Shown piece after piece: positions 42,771 to 51,598 of a DNA stretch of 64,000 nucleotides (its first letter is position 1; every line of letters begins with the position of its first letter). Origin of the DNA: Caldifarciminota bacterium UBA5631 (GTDB taxonomy: Bacteria > Hydrothermota > Hydrothermia > UBA1063). Below the pieces are notes generated by a model. It was not told the origin of the DNA, ran no database searches, and saw nothing but the letters and a program-made list of their open reading frames with translations. The stretch is from assembly GCA_002421425.1 (NCBI GenBank), contig DIJZ01000020.1:15762-79761 (forward strand), given 5' to 3'. Made by a program: the position numbers and the translations under genes.

Positions 42771-44375
42771 TCATTTCCCCTGTATAATTTCCCGGTGCCT
42801 GAGGACTTCGGGATCTTCTGCGCCCCCTGAAATCACTGCCTTTTCAATGTATTCCATCGCATCATCGATTCTACCCATTTTGAAAAGCACCCAGGCCTTC
42901 GTATCAAGAAAGTGAAAATCACCCGGCTCAGCTTCAAGAGCTTTGTTCACAAGCTCCAACGCCCTATCAAGGTCTCTTCCCACCTGAGCTAATGCATACG
43001 CAAGATTATTGTACTGCACGGGATCTGAAATTCCTGACTTCAAAAGGGCTTCAAGAATTAGAATTGCAAAGTTGTATTCCTCTACATCCATTGCTATGTA
43101 TGAAACAAAGATGGAATCATCTCTGCTGTTTGCTACAGAGAGGGCCCTATTAAGAAACTCAGGATACGATACTTTAATTCCAGACGATCTGGCGTGCACT
43201 AGGTAATCAGCGTATCTTTTCAGATTCTTACTATCGAGGGTAAGAGCTTTAAGAAAGTTCCTACTGGCGTTGATCTTATCTCCTTTGCTGTTCAGAGCCT
43301 CAGCTTTCAGGTAAAAAAGATACGCATCTTCACCAAATCTTAGTTCAGCACTGTAAATCTCTCTAAGAGCTTCATCGACCTTTGTCCCTACAAGGAGCAA
43401 ATATATTTTGTAAAACAGATATTCCCTGGAGTCTGGATTAATTCTTATAGCAATCTGTATTTCCCTTAAAGCATCATTATTTACTCCCAAGGCTGCAAGA
43501 GTTCTTGCAAGGTAGTAGTGCACTTCTGGGTCACTATCCAGAAGGCCAGAAGAAACCAGGAGTTCGGAAAGTGCACGTTCATAATCACCCTTTCGATAGA
43601 AATGCATACCCGCAACCTTTCGAACATCCCAGCTAAAAGGGTTACGCTTCAGTAGAAAATCTACAATAGTGTCACCTGCCTCGAAAATCCCATCTTCATC
43701 AAGAAGTTGCAGAAAAACTTTTAGAAAGTTCTCATCTCTATAATTCTGCTTATAGTACAGCTCGCGAAACATCTGAATCGCCTTTTCTCTTTCGCCCAGG
43801 AGTCGATAGTAAAGTCCTTTCAGAAAATTCACTTCCCTGTATTCTGAGTGCATGGCGTCGAGGTAAGAATATAACGAATCTTTCCTTTCCATCTTCCAAA
43901 GAAGGTCAAGATATGCCGAAATAAGGATTGGAAAATTCAGCACAAATCCCTTATTCCTTTCAAAATTAACCAAAGCTTCATAATTCTTACCCTGTAAGTA
44001 ATAAATATATCCAAGGAAAACCGAGAGAGAGTCTGCAGAATATAATGACTTCTCAAGCACCTTGAGAAGAGTATCCAGCCTGTTAAGATTTTTCAAGATG
44101 GGCACCAACGCGAAGAATACCTGGGGATCAAATTCCCGCGATAAATACGCAAGCCCATATTTTAATCCATCCTGATTATTAGCAAGGGCTACCGAATAAC
44201 CGAACATCTTTTTCAGGTAAAAGGGCTCGCGGGTCTTTTCGTACAGGGCTGAAGCCTCCTGGAATGCTAGATCTACCCGATTTTGGGTTTCGTAGTAATT
44301 CATCATCATTTCCTGGGCAAGGGTATCTGTCTCAGGAACAACACAAAGAAGGAATAAAAGAATTTTAATCAACAT
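42771..44375 (-). CDS. Exported TPR-repeat protein
   Basis: 534 residues. The N-terminus MLIKILLFLLCVVPETDTLAQ is a signal peptide, so the protein is periplasmic or membrane-attached. The rest is built of TPR repeats, e.g. GDYERALSELLVSSGLLDSDPE, VNNDALREIQIAIRINPDSR and MGRIDDAMEYIEKAVISGG, plus a GRDLDRALELVNKALEAEPG unit near the C-terminus. Probably a scaffold for envelope assembly; partners are unknown. Overlaps holA by 11 bases. Confidence 0.85.
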   Translation of the reverse strand: MLIKILLFLLCVVPETDTLAQEMMMNYYETQNRVDLAFQEASALYEKTREPFYLKKMFGYSVALANNQDGLKYGLAYLSREFDPQVFFALVPILKNLNRLDTLLKVLEKSLYSADSLSVFLGYIYYLQGKNYEALVNFERNKGFVLNFPILISAYLDLLWKMERKDSLYSYLDAMHSEYREVNFLKGLYYRLLGEREKAIQMFRELYYKQNYRDENFLKVFLQLLDEDGIFEAGDTIVDFLLKRNPFSWDVRKVAGMHFYRKGDYERALSELLVSSGLLDSDPEVHYYLARTLAALGVNNDALREIQIAIRINPDSREYLFYKIYLLLVGTKVDEALREIYSAELRFGEDAYLFYLKAEALNSKGDKINASRNFLKALTLDSKNLKRYADYLVHARSSGIKVSYPEFLNRALSVANSRDDSIFVSYIAMDVEEYNFAILILEALLKSGISDPVQYNNLAYALAQVGRDLDRALELVNKALEAEPGDFHFLDTKAWVLFKMGRIDDAMEYIEKAVISGGAEDPEVLRHREIIQGK

Positions 44376-45261
44376 TGACCTTTATGTTCATAAGCATCTG
44401 CATCATAAGCAATTTTTTATCCACGGACGAGCTTTTCAGCTGCGCGTCAAACCTCACAGTAAGCAGAAGCATTCTCAGCAAATCAGCCTGGCTGAACTTC
44501 AACCCCCGCGCACCAAGTTTATATTCCCTGATAAAATGATTAATAAGGGAAGAAGTCAAATAGGTGGGCTCTGATTCCTCAAAAACGCAGAGAAACTTTG
44601 AAAAAAACCCGGACTCCCCTGAAAGAACATCGTGCAATACTTCCCACACCCTCGCCGTCTCGTAATCGCTTATGATCTGCAAATCCTCCGAAGTCAAAAA
44701 TTGCCTGTCCATAGAATACAACTCGAGTTTCTGTATCTCGTAAAAGGCACTCCTCAAATCCTCGGGCATCAACTCCACCATCCTTCGAATCAGGGTTGGA
44801 GAATTCACCTGCTTACCCATCTTTTTGATCTTGTCCTCGAGCCATTCTCCGTAGGATTGGCGATCCAGAGGCCTAAAATTTATTACCTCAATATCTTTAT
44901 GAATCGCAGGTTTTGCCTTCCATTCTTTCAATATGATAACAAAGTGCTCCCCAGCCCTGAGAAGGAGCTCAAGATACCTCAAAACCTTCTCTTCCCGATC
45001 CACAAACTTCACTACTAGAACCTTCGATTTCTGAAAAAGGCCACCCTGAAGATGAAGACCAAGTTCTCCTGCAAAATCCTTTGCGGAACCGTCGACAATA
45101 TCCTTCTCAGCAGAAAGGGTCGCACAAATCTGGTCCACAGCGGTGTCCATCAGGTATGTTTCTGAACCCCAAAAAATATAGCCCTTTTTTATGGATGCAG
45201 GGTCCTTTAATCTCTTGAATAAATTTTTATATTCTTCCAGAGTTGGTGATTGCCTTGCCAT
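44365..45261 (-). CDS. holA: DNA polymerase III delta subunit
   Basis: 298 residues when started at the ATG at 45261 (MARQSPTLEEYKNLF); a frame from 45366 is open but overlaps the divergent promoter. KKGYIFWGSETYLMDTAVDQI (about residues 22-42) is the HolA opening; HVIILKEWK-like and AFYEIQKLELYS segments follow, and a C-terminal SLINHFIREYKLGARGLKFSQADLLRMLL matches the clamp-loader collar. Walker residues are degenerate, as usual in delta. The chosen start lies 7 bases after a -10 box. Confidence 0.83.
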   Translation of the reverse strand: MARQSPTLEEYKNLFKRLKDPASIKKGYIFWGSETYLMDTAVDQICATLSAEKDIVDGSAKDFAGELGLHLQGGLFQKSKVLVVKFVDREEKVLRYLELLLRAGEHFVIILKEWKAKPAIHKDIEVINFRPLDRQSYGEWLEDKIKKMGKQVNSPTLIRRMVELMPEDLRSAFYEIQKLELYSMDRQFLTSEDLQIISDYETARVWEVLHDVLSGESGFFSKFLCVFEESEPTYLTSSLINHFIREYKLGARGLKFSQADLLRMLLLTVRFDAQLKSSSVDKKLLMMQMLMNIKVNVD

Positions 45262-45268
45262 CCAGAGA

Positions 45269-45296
45269 ATTTTACAGTGGTGCTTATATTTTTCAA
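45269..45296 (-). promoter_or_regulatory. Leaderless-type promoter of holA
   Basis: Minus strand TTGAAA (45291-45296), 16 bases, TAAAAT (45269-45274), then 7 bases to the ATG at 45261. It supports the shorter holA start and shares its -35 region with the plus-strand promoter. Confidence 0.55.
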
Positions 45297-45320
45297 AATT
45301 CATTTCGGCCACACTATAAT
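45292..45320 (+). promoter_or_regulatory. Promoter of the DUF59-mtaD-Mrp operon
   Basis: TTCAAA (45292-45297), 17 bases, TATAAT (45315-45320). A short leader with AAAGGAG precedes the ATG at 45341. Overlaps the divergent holA promoter by five bases in the -35 region. Confidence 0.6.
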
Positions 45321-45340
45321 TAAAAACAAAGGAGACAGAA

Positions 45341-45652
45341 ATGGACCTTAGATCAGAAATTATCAAAAAATTAAAGGAAATATACGACCCTGAAATTCCA
45401 GTGGATATTTATAACCTCGGCTTGATTTACGGAATTGAAATAAACGGTAACAATGTAAATATATTAATGACTCTCACAGCGCGAGGATGTCCCCTGGCTG
45501 GTACCCTATCGGAAGAAGTTCGCGAGAAACTTGCTGAAATTAACGGAATTGGTAACATTTCCGTCGAACTGACCTGGGAACCTCAATGGACTCCTGAGAT
45601 GATAACGGAAGAAGGCCGGGAGAAACTCAGAAACTTTGGATATAATGTCTGA
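45341..45652 (+). CDS. DUF59 / MIP18-family iron-sulfur assembly protein
   Basis: 103 residues. DPEIPVDIYNLGLIYGIEI (about residues 14-32) and LTARGCPLAGTL (about 48-59), including the conserved cysteine, are standard for SufT/PaaD/MIP18 proteins; WEPQWTPEMITEEGREKL is the usual C-terminal helix. The family helps insert Fe-S clusters. An Mrp (ApbC/NBP35-like) carrier is encoded three genes downstream, so the operon may include an Fe-S delivery pair. The stop overlaps the next start. Confidence 0.9.
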   Translation: MDLRSEIIKKLKEIYDPEIPVDIYNLGLIYGIEINGNNVNILMTLTARGCPLAGTLSEEVREKLAEINGIGNISVELTWEPQWTPEMITEEGREKLRNFGYNV

Positions 45653-46964
45653 AAATATATTAATCAAGGCCCGATACATTCTGATAAACGCCGAAAGATA
45701 CATTGAGAATGGTTATGTTCTGATAAAAGACGGAATTATCGAAGGGGTCGGCAAAGCAGAAGACTTAAATGAAGACGAAAATTACGCTCTATTTAATTTT
45801 GGAAATGCCATTGTTGCTCCTGGATTTATAAACACCCACACGCATGCCGCAATGGTGGGTATGAGAGGCATGGCTGACGATCTACCTCTCAAAACATGGC
45901 TGGAAAAATATATCTGGCCTGCTGAGCTGAAACTCGTAAACCGAGAGTTCATAATGAAAACCATCCCTCTGGCCATAGCTGAAATGCTCTCCTCGGGGAT
46001 CACAACTTTCGTGGATATGTACTTCTTTGAGGACCTTACTGCTGAGATTGTAAAATCAACAGGTATGCGTGCTGTTCTCGGCGAGGGCATTATTGATGGA
46101 CCCACTCCAGCCTTTGAAAATCCCAAAAACGTAATGGATTTTGTTGAAGTATTCGCCCGCAACTACGAGAAAGATTCCTTCATCTTCCCCGCCGTCGCAC
46201 CTCACGCTCCCTACTCAACGAGTAAGGAGACCCTTTTGAAATCAAAACAATTGTCCGAAAAGTATGGTATTCCCCTCTTAATTCACGTAGCCGAAACCAG
46301 GTGGGAATTTGAAGAAATAAAGACCAGATATGGTCTTGCACCCTTTTCATATCTTAATTCAATTGGATTTCTGGACGAAAAAGTTATAGCCGCCCACTCC
46401 ATATGGGTTGAAGAGTCGGAGCTTGAGATCCTGGGAAAAAGAAAGGTCAACATTTCCCATAATCCCGAAAGTAACGCAAAGCTTTCCTCTGGAATTTGCC
46501 CCGTAAGTGATTTTCTTAAACACGGAATAAATGTGACCATAGGAACCGACGGTGCCTGCTCAAACAATAATCTTGATATTATTGAAGAAATGAGAACGGC
46601 TTCCTTCATTCAGAAAATAAGAACAATGAACCCAGAAGCTCTTTCTGCAAGAGAAATATTCAAGATGGCAACAGAAAGCGGCGCCCGCGCTCTTGGTCTT
46701 GCGGAAAAATTGGGCACCATTGAAAAGGGAAAATGGGCAGACCTCGCCATCATATCTCTGGACAGCCCAGGGTTGCAACCCATCTTCGATCCCTATTCCC
46801 ACTTAGTTTATACATGCAAATCCTCTGATATTAAGGCAACTATGGTAGACGGCAAGTTCCTTTACATTGGTGGACAGTATCACACAATAGATATAGACGC
46901 AGTCATGTACAACATTCAGAAAGTTGAGGAATTGATCCGGAAGGAAATCTTCAATGAACATTAG
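45645..46964 (+). CDS. mtaD: 5-methylthioadenosine/S-adenosylhomocysteine deaminase
   Basis: 439 residues from the ATG at 45645 (overlapping DUF59 by 8 bases); a TTG three codons earlier is possible. Amidohydrolase metal motifs: INTHTHAAMVGMRGMADDLPL (HTH, about residues 62-66), HVAET (about 208-212), AHSIW, SHNPESNAKLSSG and GTDGACSNNNLD. These match MtaD/SahH-type deaminases that convert MTA or SAH to the inosyl forms. MTA is the by-product of the aminopropyltransferases encoded 6 kb downstream, so a link to polyamine synthesis is plausible. Confidence 0.92.
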   Translation: MSENILIKARYILINAERYIENGYVLIKDGIIEGVGKAEDLNEDENYALFNFGNAIVAPGFINTHTHAAMVGMRGMADDLPLKTWLEKYIWPAELKLVNREFIMKTIPLAIAEMLSSGITTFVDMYFFEDLTAEIVKSTGMRAVLGEGIIDGPTPAFENPKNVMDFVEVFARNYEKDSFIFPAVAPHAPYSTSKETLLKSKQLSEKYGIPLLIHVAETRWEFEEIKTRYGLAPFSYLNSIGFLDEKVIAAHSIWVEESELEILGKRKVNISHNPESNAKLSSGICPVSDFLKHGINVTIGTDGACSNNNLDIIEEMRTASFIQKIRTMNPEALSAREIFKMATESGARALGLAEKLGTIEKGKWADLAIISLDSPGLQPIFDPYSHLVYTCKSSDIKATMVDGKFLYIGGQYHTIDIDAVMYNIQKVEELIRKEIFNEH

Positions 46965-48345
46965 TTTTTTGGGAGCGTGTGGAACCGTTACAGGCTCTCT
47001 GTACCTGATTGAGACCTCCTCGAATAAGAAGATACTTGTGGATGCAGGAATGTTTCAGGGTGAATTTGAAGACCTGAATTTTGAACCATTCCCCTTTGAT
47101 CCTTACGAAATAGACTTGATTCTCCTGACTCATGCTCACCTCGATCATACCGGTCTAATTCCGAAACTGGTCCGGAATGGATTTGAAGGAAAAATCCTTG
47201 GCACAACTCCCACTCTGGACTTGACCAGAATCATCCTGATGGATGCAGCAAAACTGCAATCAGAAGAGTTCGAATCCCTTGAAAAGAGAAATCTCAGAAA
47301 GGGAATAGAAACTCGTGAGCCACTGTATACCCTGGAAGATGCAATTTCTGCAATGTCTTATTTCACTCCCATCAGAGCCTATGACGAGGAAATTGAAATC
47401 TTTGATGATCTCAAGGTAACGTGGCGTGATGCAGGTCATATACTTGGATCTGCTTTCCTCGAAATGAATGTGGATGGAAGGAAGGTTATCTTTTCAGGAG
47501 ACCTTGGAAACAGAAACAAGCCTATCGTAAGGGACCCAGAGTCCATAAAGATGAAAGACGCCGATGTTATCGTTGTAGAATCCACTTATGGATCCAGAAT
47601 TCACAAAAGCGTTGAAGATTCAAAGGAAGAATTGCTGGGGGCGCTGCAAGATACACTGGACAAAGGAAATGTTATAATTCCCTCCTTCGCCATCGAAAGA
47701 GCCCAGGATCTTCTATATTACATAAGAGAATTTAAGGAAACCGGTGAACTCAGGAATGATATCAAGGTGTTCCTGGATAGTCCGCTGGCAATTTCTGCCA
47801 CCAACATTTTTAGAGCGCACAAAGAAGTTTTCGACGATGATGCAAGGCAGCTTTTGAAGGAAAAGAAAGATATTTTCAGCTTTCCCAACCTTTTCTTCAC
47901 TCGTTCACGAGAAGCCTCCGTGCAAATTAACAACATTACAAAGGGAGCCATCATTATTGCAGGTTCCGGGATGTGTACAGGAGGACGCATCAAGCACCAT
48001 CTGAAACATAACCTGTGGAGAGATGAGTGCGCGGTGATATTCGTCGGCTATCAGGCAAATGGGACTCTCGGAAGATCGCTGGTGGATGGCGCAAAGGAAG
48101 TTGAAATTTACGGAGAAACAATAAAAGTAAACTCAAGAATCTTCACCATAAATGGACTTTCAGCTCATGCAGACCAGCAGGAAATCCTTGATTGGATGGA
48201 CTCTCTTGAAAGAGACTCACAAGTTTTTGTAACTCACGGCGAAAATACTGAAAGGGATACCTTAGCCGTGAAATTGCAGGAGCTGGGCTTTAAGACGGTC
48301 AGGAAACCGGCACTTAAGGAAAACTTTTTTTTGAAGGAGGCATAA
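46954..48345 (+). CDS. Metallo-beta-lactamase / beta-CASP RNA-processing nuclease (CPSF73-like)
   Basis: 463 residues. MBL motifs: SFLGACGTVTGSLYLI, THAHLDHTG (about residues 56-64), AGHILGSAF (about 157-165) and SGDLGN. The beta-CASP domain has ESTYGSR, PSFAIERAQDLLYYI, SGMCTGGRIKHHL, then the RMMBL tail FTINGLSAHADQQEIL and FVTHGE. All metal ligands appear intact. Homologues such as Thermus TTHA0252 are RNases. It overlaps mtaD by 11 bases and shares one base with the mrp start. Confidence 0.93.
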   Translation: MNISFLGACGTVTGSLYLIETSSNKKILVDAGMFQGEFEDLNFEPFPFDPYEIDLILLTHAHLDHTGLIPKLVRNGFEGKILGTTPTLDLTRIILMDAAKLQSEEFESLEKRNLRKGIETREPLYTLEDAISAMSYFTPIRAYDEEIEIFDDLKVTWRDAGHILGSAFLEMNVDGRKVIFSGDLGNRNKPIVRDPESIKMKDADVIVVESTYGSRIHKSVEDSKEELLGALQDTLDKGNVIIPSFAIERAQDLLYYIREFKETGELRNDIKVFLDSPLAISATNIFRAHKEVFDDDARQLLKEKKDIFSFPNLFFTRSREASVQINNITKGAIIIAGSGMCTGGRIKHHLKHNLWRDECAVIFVGYQANGTLGRSLVDGAKEVEIYGETIKVNSRIFTINGLSAHADQQEILDWMDSLERDSQVFVTHGENTERDTLAVKLQELGFKTVRKPALKENFFLKEA

Positions 48346-49388
48346 TGGCTAATTTCAAAGAAGTATATGCAAGACTTTCGGAAATTAAAGACCCGGTGAC
48401 GGGAGAAACCCTTTTCAAACTCGGGCTTATGAAGGATATTTCCCTTAACGAAGACATCCTCACGCTTACCCTCATAGCATCCAGTGAAAGGGAGATGTCC
48501 AGCTTTGAACAGCTTACCAGAGAAGCATTAAAAGACACCGGGGTAAAGAAAATTGAAATCAATAAAGTAATCAAAGAAATCGAAAGACCTAATCTGGAAA
48601 GGAGAGGCAAGATAAAAGAGAAAACCATCGAAGGTGTAAAAAACGTTATTGCAGTGGGAAGTGGCAAAGGCGGAGTTGGAAAATCTACCGTAGCAGCTAA
48701 TCTTGCAGCAGCTCTATCGTTGAAAAATTTGAGAATAGGCCTATTCGACGGCGATATATACGGCCCTTCCATTTCCAGGATGTTCGGAATTGATGGTCTC
48801 GCGCCGATGGTAGAAAATCAAAAAATGCTTCCCACTGAAAGATTTGGAATCAGAATCCTATCTATGGGTCAACTCGTAGAAGAAGAAACCCCGGTTCTAT
48901 GGCGCGGACCTCTTGTGCATAAAGCATACGAACAATTCCTTTACGACACCGATTGGGGGCCCTTAGATATTCTTATAATAGATCTCCCACCGGGTACAGG
49001 TGATGCTCAGCTGAGTGCCATTCAGCTAATTAATCTGAACGGCGCGATCATTGTTACCACTCCTCAGGATGTATCATTAATCGAAGTCAAGAAAGCAGTG
49101 AATATGTTCAGGCAAACAAAGGTCAGGGTACTGGGCGTTGTGGAAAACATGAGTTACTTTAAATGCCCCCAGTGTGGCACGATAACTCACATATTCGGAG
49201 AAGGGGGAGCAAAAAAGCTCAGTGAAAAGATGGACTTAGAACTCCTGGGAAAAATTCCTTTATATCCTGTTATTAGCGAAAGCGGAGATGAAGGCTTACC
49301 TGCAGTTTTATCAGAGTCAGACGATTCGGAGATTAAGAGGTCCTTTATTGAACTCGCAGAGAGAATCATCAATCTCCTTAAACTATGA
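48345..49388 (+). CDS. mrp: Mrp/NBP35 family Fe-S carrier ATPase
   Basis: 347 residues. An N-terminal DUF59-like domain (about 1-85) is followed by the deviant Walker A GSGKGGVGKSTVAANLA (about 102-118), FDGDIYGPSISRM, VLWRGPLVHKAYEQFL, IIDLPPGTGDAQLS and the cluster-binding CPQCG (about 266-270). Mrp/ApbC proteins carry [4Fe-4S] clusters to apoproteins. The stop overlaps the next start by 4 bases (ATGA at 49385), so it is coupled to the Tdh-like gene. Confidence 0.95.
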   Translation: MANFKEVYARLSEIKDPVTGETLFKLGLMKDISLNEDILTLTLIASSEREMSSFEQLTREALKDTGVKKIEINKVIKEIERPNLERRGKIKEKTIEGVKNVIAVGSGKGGVGKSTVAANLAAALSLKNLRIGLFDGDIYGPSISRMFGIDGLAPMVENQKMLPTERFGIRILSMGQLVEEETPVLWRGPLVHKAYEQFLYDTDWGPLDILIIDLPPGTGDAQLSAIQLINLNGAIIVTTPQDVSLIEVKKAVNMFRQTKVRVLGVVENMSYFKCPQCGTITHIFGEGGAKKLSEKMDLELLGKIPLYPVISESGDEGLPAVLSESDDSEIKRSFIELAERIINLLKL

Positions 49389-50383
49389 AAGCAGTATTCC
49401 TTCGAAGAGCAACGGAAGAACTTGAAATCAGGGAAATTCCTGCTCCAATTCCGGGAAAAGATGAAATTATCGTCAGGGTAAAGCAGGTGTTGCTAACCCC
49501 TGATTCTCTGAATTGCCACGCCCTCAAAATTGACGAAGTGATTCCGGGAAGATTTTTTACAGGAGAGGTCGTTGAAGCAGGTCCAGGAGTCTTAGATTTT
49601 GATACCGGAGATATGGTAACGTCTACACCAATTTTCTACTGCGGAGAATGCCGTTATTGTAATTCTGGGAAAGAACATCTTTGCCCTGACCAAAAAATTG
49701 CAGGAAGGGATAGAGAAGGATTTCTTTCAGAGTATGTTAAAGTGCCGCACAGATATCTCTGGAAAATCCCCCAGGAACTTACCCCCCAACGGGGACTCTT
49801 CCAGCCTCTTTTTGCGGTACTGCTCCAATTCATCCCCGAATCTATAGTCCCGGGAAATACCTGCATAATCGCAACGAACTGTATTGAAGGAATTGTATTC
49901 AGCAAAATTGCTCAGATTTCGGGAATTCTGAGAACTATTATTTTTTCAACCACGCAAAGGCTCAGATCTTTCATTCAGCCTGACCTGAGAACTCTTTACA
50001 CTGATGAAATTTCCACTTTCACGTCAATTTGCTCTGAATTGCAAGAAGAGATAGAACTGGGCATTGAACTAGCAGGGAATCAAGATTTGTTGAAATTGAT
50101 GCTAAAAAACGTAAAGAATCAGGGCACCATTTTCTATAGAAAGGATGGGGCATCGGAAATTGTAAATGATGAAATTCTTCGAGAGGCGGAGGGAAAAGGT
50201 ATCGTGCTCAGGTCAGAAAACCACATCAATCAGCACAAAAGAATGCAGTACGCTCTAAGGTTACTTCTCACTCACGCCATCGAAGTAGACAGTTACATCA
50301 CACATACCTTTGACCTGGAGGACTTTCAGAGGATAACGAGAATCCTGACAAAAGAACCCGCTCTGATCCGCGTGAATCTATGA
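49385..50383 (+). CDS. Threonine dehydrogenase-like protein lacking catalytic zinc and NAD motifs
   Basis: 332 residues, close to Tdh length, intact frame. The zinc-ADH fold is clear: TGEVVEAGPGVLDFDTGDMV, structural-zinc cysteines CGECRYCNSGKEHLC (about residues 84-98), KVPHRYLWKIP and a C-terminal ITHTFDLEDFQRI like that of Tdh. But the catalytic ICGTD cysteine is threonine (LLTPDS), the GHE zinc ligands read GRF, and the GXGXXG nucleotide loop reads ATNCIEG. It should not oxidise alcohols. It overlaps the equally degenerate Kbl-like gene, which keeps the usual tdh-kbl pairing. New function unknown. Confidence 0.85.
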   Translation: MKAVFLRRATEELEIREIPAPIPGKDEIIVRVKQVLLTPDSLNCHALKIDEVIPGRFFTGEVVEAGPGVLDFDTGDMVTSTPIFYCGECRYCNSGKEHLCPDQKIAGRDREGFLSEYVKVPHRYLWKIPQELTPQRGLFQPLFAVLLQFIPESIVPGNTCIIATNCIEGIVFSKIAQISGILRTIIFSTTQRLRSFIQPDLRTLYTDEISTFTSICSELQEEIELGIELAGNQDLLKLMLKNVKNQGTIFYRKDGASEIVNDEILREAEGKGIVLRSENHINQHKRMQYALRLLLTHAIEVDSYITHTFDLEDFQRITRILTKEPALIRVNL

Positions 50384-51486
50384 CTATGTTAGAATTTTCT
50401 TCAGGAAAAGGACCCTGGACTTATATTGGCAAAAGAAAAGTCCTGAATCTAACAGGTTGGGATATACTCGGAATAGTTTCAAATCCTGAGTTCCAGAGAT
50501 TTCTGCTTCAAAAAATCGCTGAAAAAGATTTACTGAATCGACACCAGTACGTGAACGGCAGCCTCGAGACCCGGGAAGAAACCACAAGACTATTCTGCCA
50601 GTATAAAGGTTTTGAGGAAACTGTTTTCTTTGCGGAGCCCTATAGTCCTTTTCTTTCTATTATAGAAACCCTCATTCCCCAGGGATTTACGGTTTTGATC
50701 GATGAAGATTTTGATCCCCACATCTCATCCTTTCTTAGAAATCTGAGCGACAGAATTCAGTTTTTCCCTCATAACTCTGTCGAATCTCTTCAAAAACGCC
50801 TGGAAGAGTCCTCCTCAGACAAGCACCTCATCTTTATCCAGACTCTTTACCCTTTCTCTTCTGACTTTGCTCACTTGAAAGAGATCATTGAGCTTGCAGG
50901 AATAAACAACTTTGTTGTGGTTTATGAATCGTGGGGCGATGGCTTCATCGGAGAAAAGGGTGAAGGGTTGATATCCCTATTAAGAAATTTGCCAGCAAAT
51001 CTGCTGGTTACAGGGTACTACTGCCATATTCTTCCTTTTCCGTTAGCTTACCTGGGGGGCTACAGGACATTCATAGAGCTCCTGAAAAACAATTCTGTAA
51101 CCATGAAAGCCTGCCCTTCGGCCTCTGATCTTCAGTTAGAAGTGCTTAAGTGGTTTGTCAGAAATGTCGAAACCGACAATTTATCCATTAAACGCGTTCA
51201 GGATAATTCGAACTATTTGAGGTATGAACTCCTCAGCAGGGGATTCAAAGTGCTTGGAGAGTTCACTCCTCTTCTCCCGCTCTTTGTCGGCGAACGAGAG
51301 AGGGCGCTGGAATTTCAACTTGAACTTCTGGACAACGGCGTTTTTGTGAAAGAATTGACCTATCCATTTGTTGCACCCGGAAAATCAAGGCTACTTTTGA
51401 TACCCTCCTTTCTCCATTTGAAAGAGGACTTAGACTTTGCTATAAAGAAGATTGAAGAAGCAGGGAAATCCCTTGGCGTTATTTAG
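50380..51486 (+). CDS. Kbl-like (2-amino-3-ketobutyrate CoA ligase) protein lacking the PLP lysine
   Basis: 368 residues, somewhat shorter than Kbl. Alignment by eye with alpha-oxoamine synthases is continuous: NGSLETREETTRLFCQYKGF for the substrate-binding opening, VVVYESWGDGFIG for VMVDDSHATGFIG, and VTGYYCHILPFPLAYLGGY for the TGTFGKALG...GGY region. The PLP-N1 aspartate is tyrosine (Y182), the stacking histidine is tryptophan (W185) and the PLP lysine is histidine (H216). It therefore cannot form the usual internal aldimine. The frame is intact and coupled by ATGA to the Tdh-like gene. Confidence 0.83.
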   Translation: MTMLEFSSGKGPWTYIGKRKVLNLTGWDILGIVSNPEFQRFLLQKIAEKDLLNRHQYVNGSLETREETTRLFCQYKGFEETVFFAEPYSPFLSIIETLIPQGFTVLIDEDFDPHISSFLRNLSDRIQFFPHNSVESLQKRLEESSSDKHLIFIQTLYPFSSDFAHLKEIIELAGINNFVVVYESWGDGFIGEKGEGLISLLRNLPANLLVTGYYCHILPFPLAYLGGYRTFIELLKNNSVTMKACPSASDLQLEVLKWFVRNVETDNLSIKRVQDNSNYLRYELLSRGFKVLGEFTPLLPLFVGERERALEFQLELLDNGVFVKELTYPFVAPGKSRLLLIPSFLHLKEDLDFAIKKIEEAGKSLGVI

Positions 51487-51488
51487 TA

Positions 51489-51517
51489 TTGACAATACGA
51501 AGTATAATTTCTATAAT
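51489..51517 (+). promoter_or_regulatory. Perfect-consensus promoter of the polyamine operon
   Basis: TTGACA (51489-51494), 17 bases, TATAAT (51512-51517), beginning just after the Kbl-like stop. A second TATAAT (51503-51508) lies inside the spacer without a matching -35. The leader to the speD start is about 110 bases. Confidence 0.85.
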
Positions 51518-51541
51518 TTAACACTACCATAGGTAGGGTTT

Positions 51542-51598
51542 ATGAAGTGTGAAAGTTATAAAAAATTGTGGGGGCTTCTATATGTGGATAATTGGTAA
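51542..51598 (+). CDS. Possible 18-codon leader peptide upstream of speD
   Basis: In the speD leader, ATG at 51542 opens MKCESYKKLWGLLYVDNW and stops at TAA (51596-51598), 35 bases before the speD start. AGGTAGGG (51530-51537) could act as an RBS; it forms the right arm of a small hairpin with CTACC. A translated leader could couple polyamine level to speD expression. Evidence is positional only. Confidence 0.35.
   Translation: MKCESYKKLWGLLYVDNW

Noticed and set aside
45262..45366. Longer holA start at 45366
   Set aside because: It would run through the divergent promoter region; the extra residues do not resemble HolA, while the ATG at 45261 follows a -10 box.
49385..51486. Calling the Tdh-like and Kbl-like genes pseudogenes
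   Set aside because: Both frames are full length without stops or frameshifts and have coupled starts; only catalytic residues are changed.
51503..51508. First TATAAT in the speD promoter region as the main -10
   Set aside because: Only 8 bases from the TTGACA; the second TATAAT has the correct 17-base spacing.
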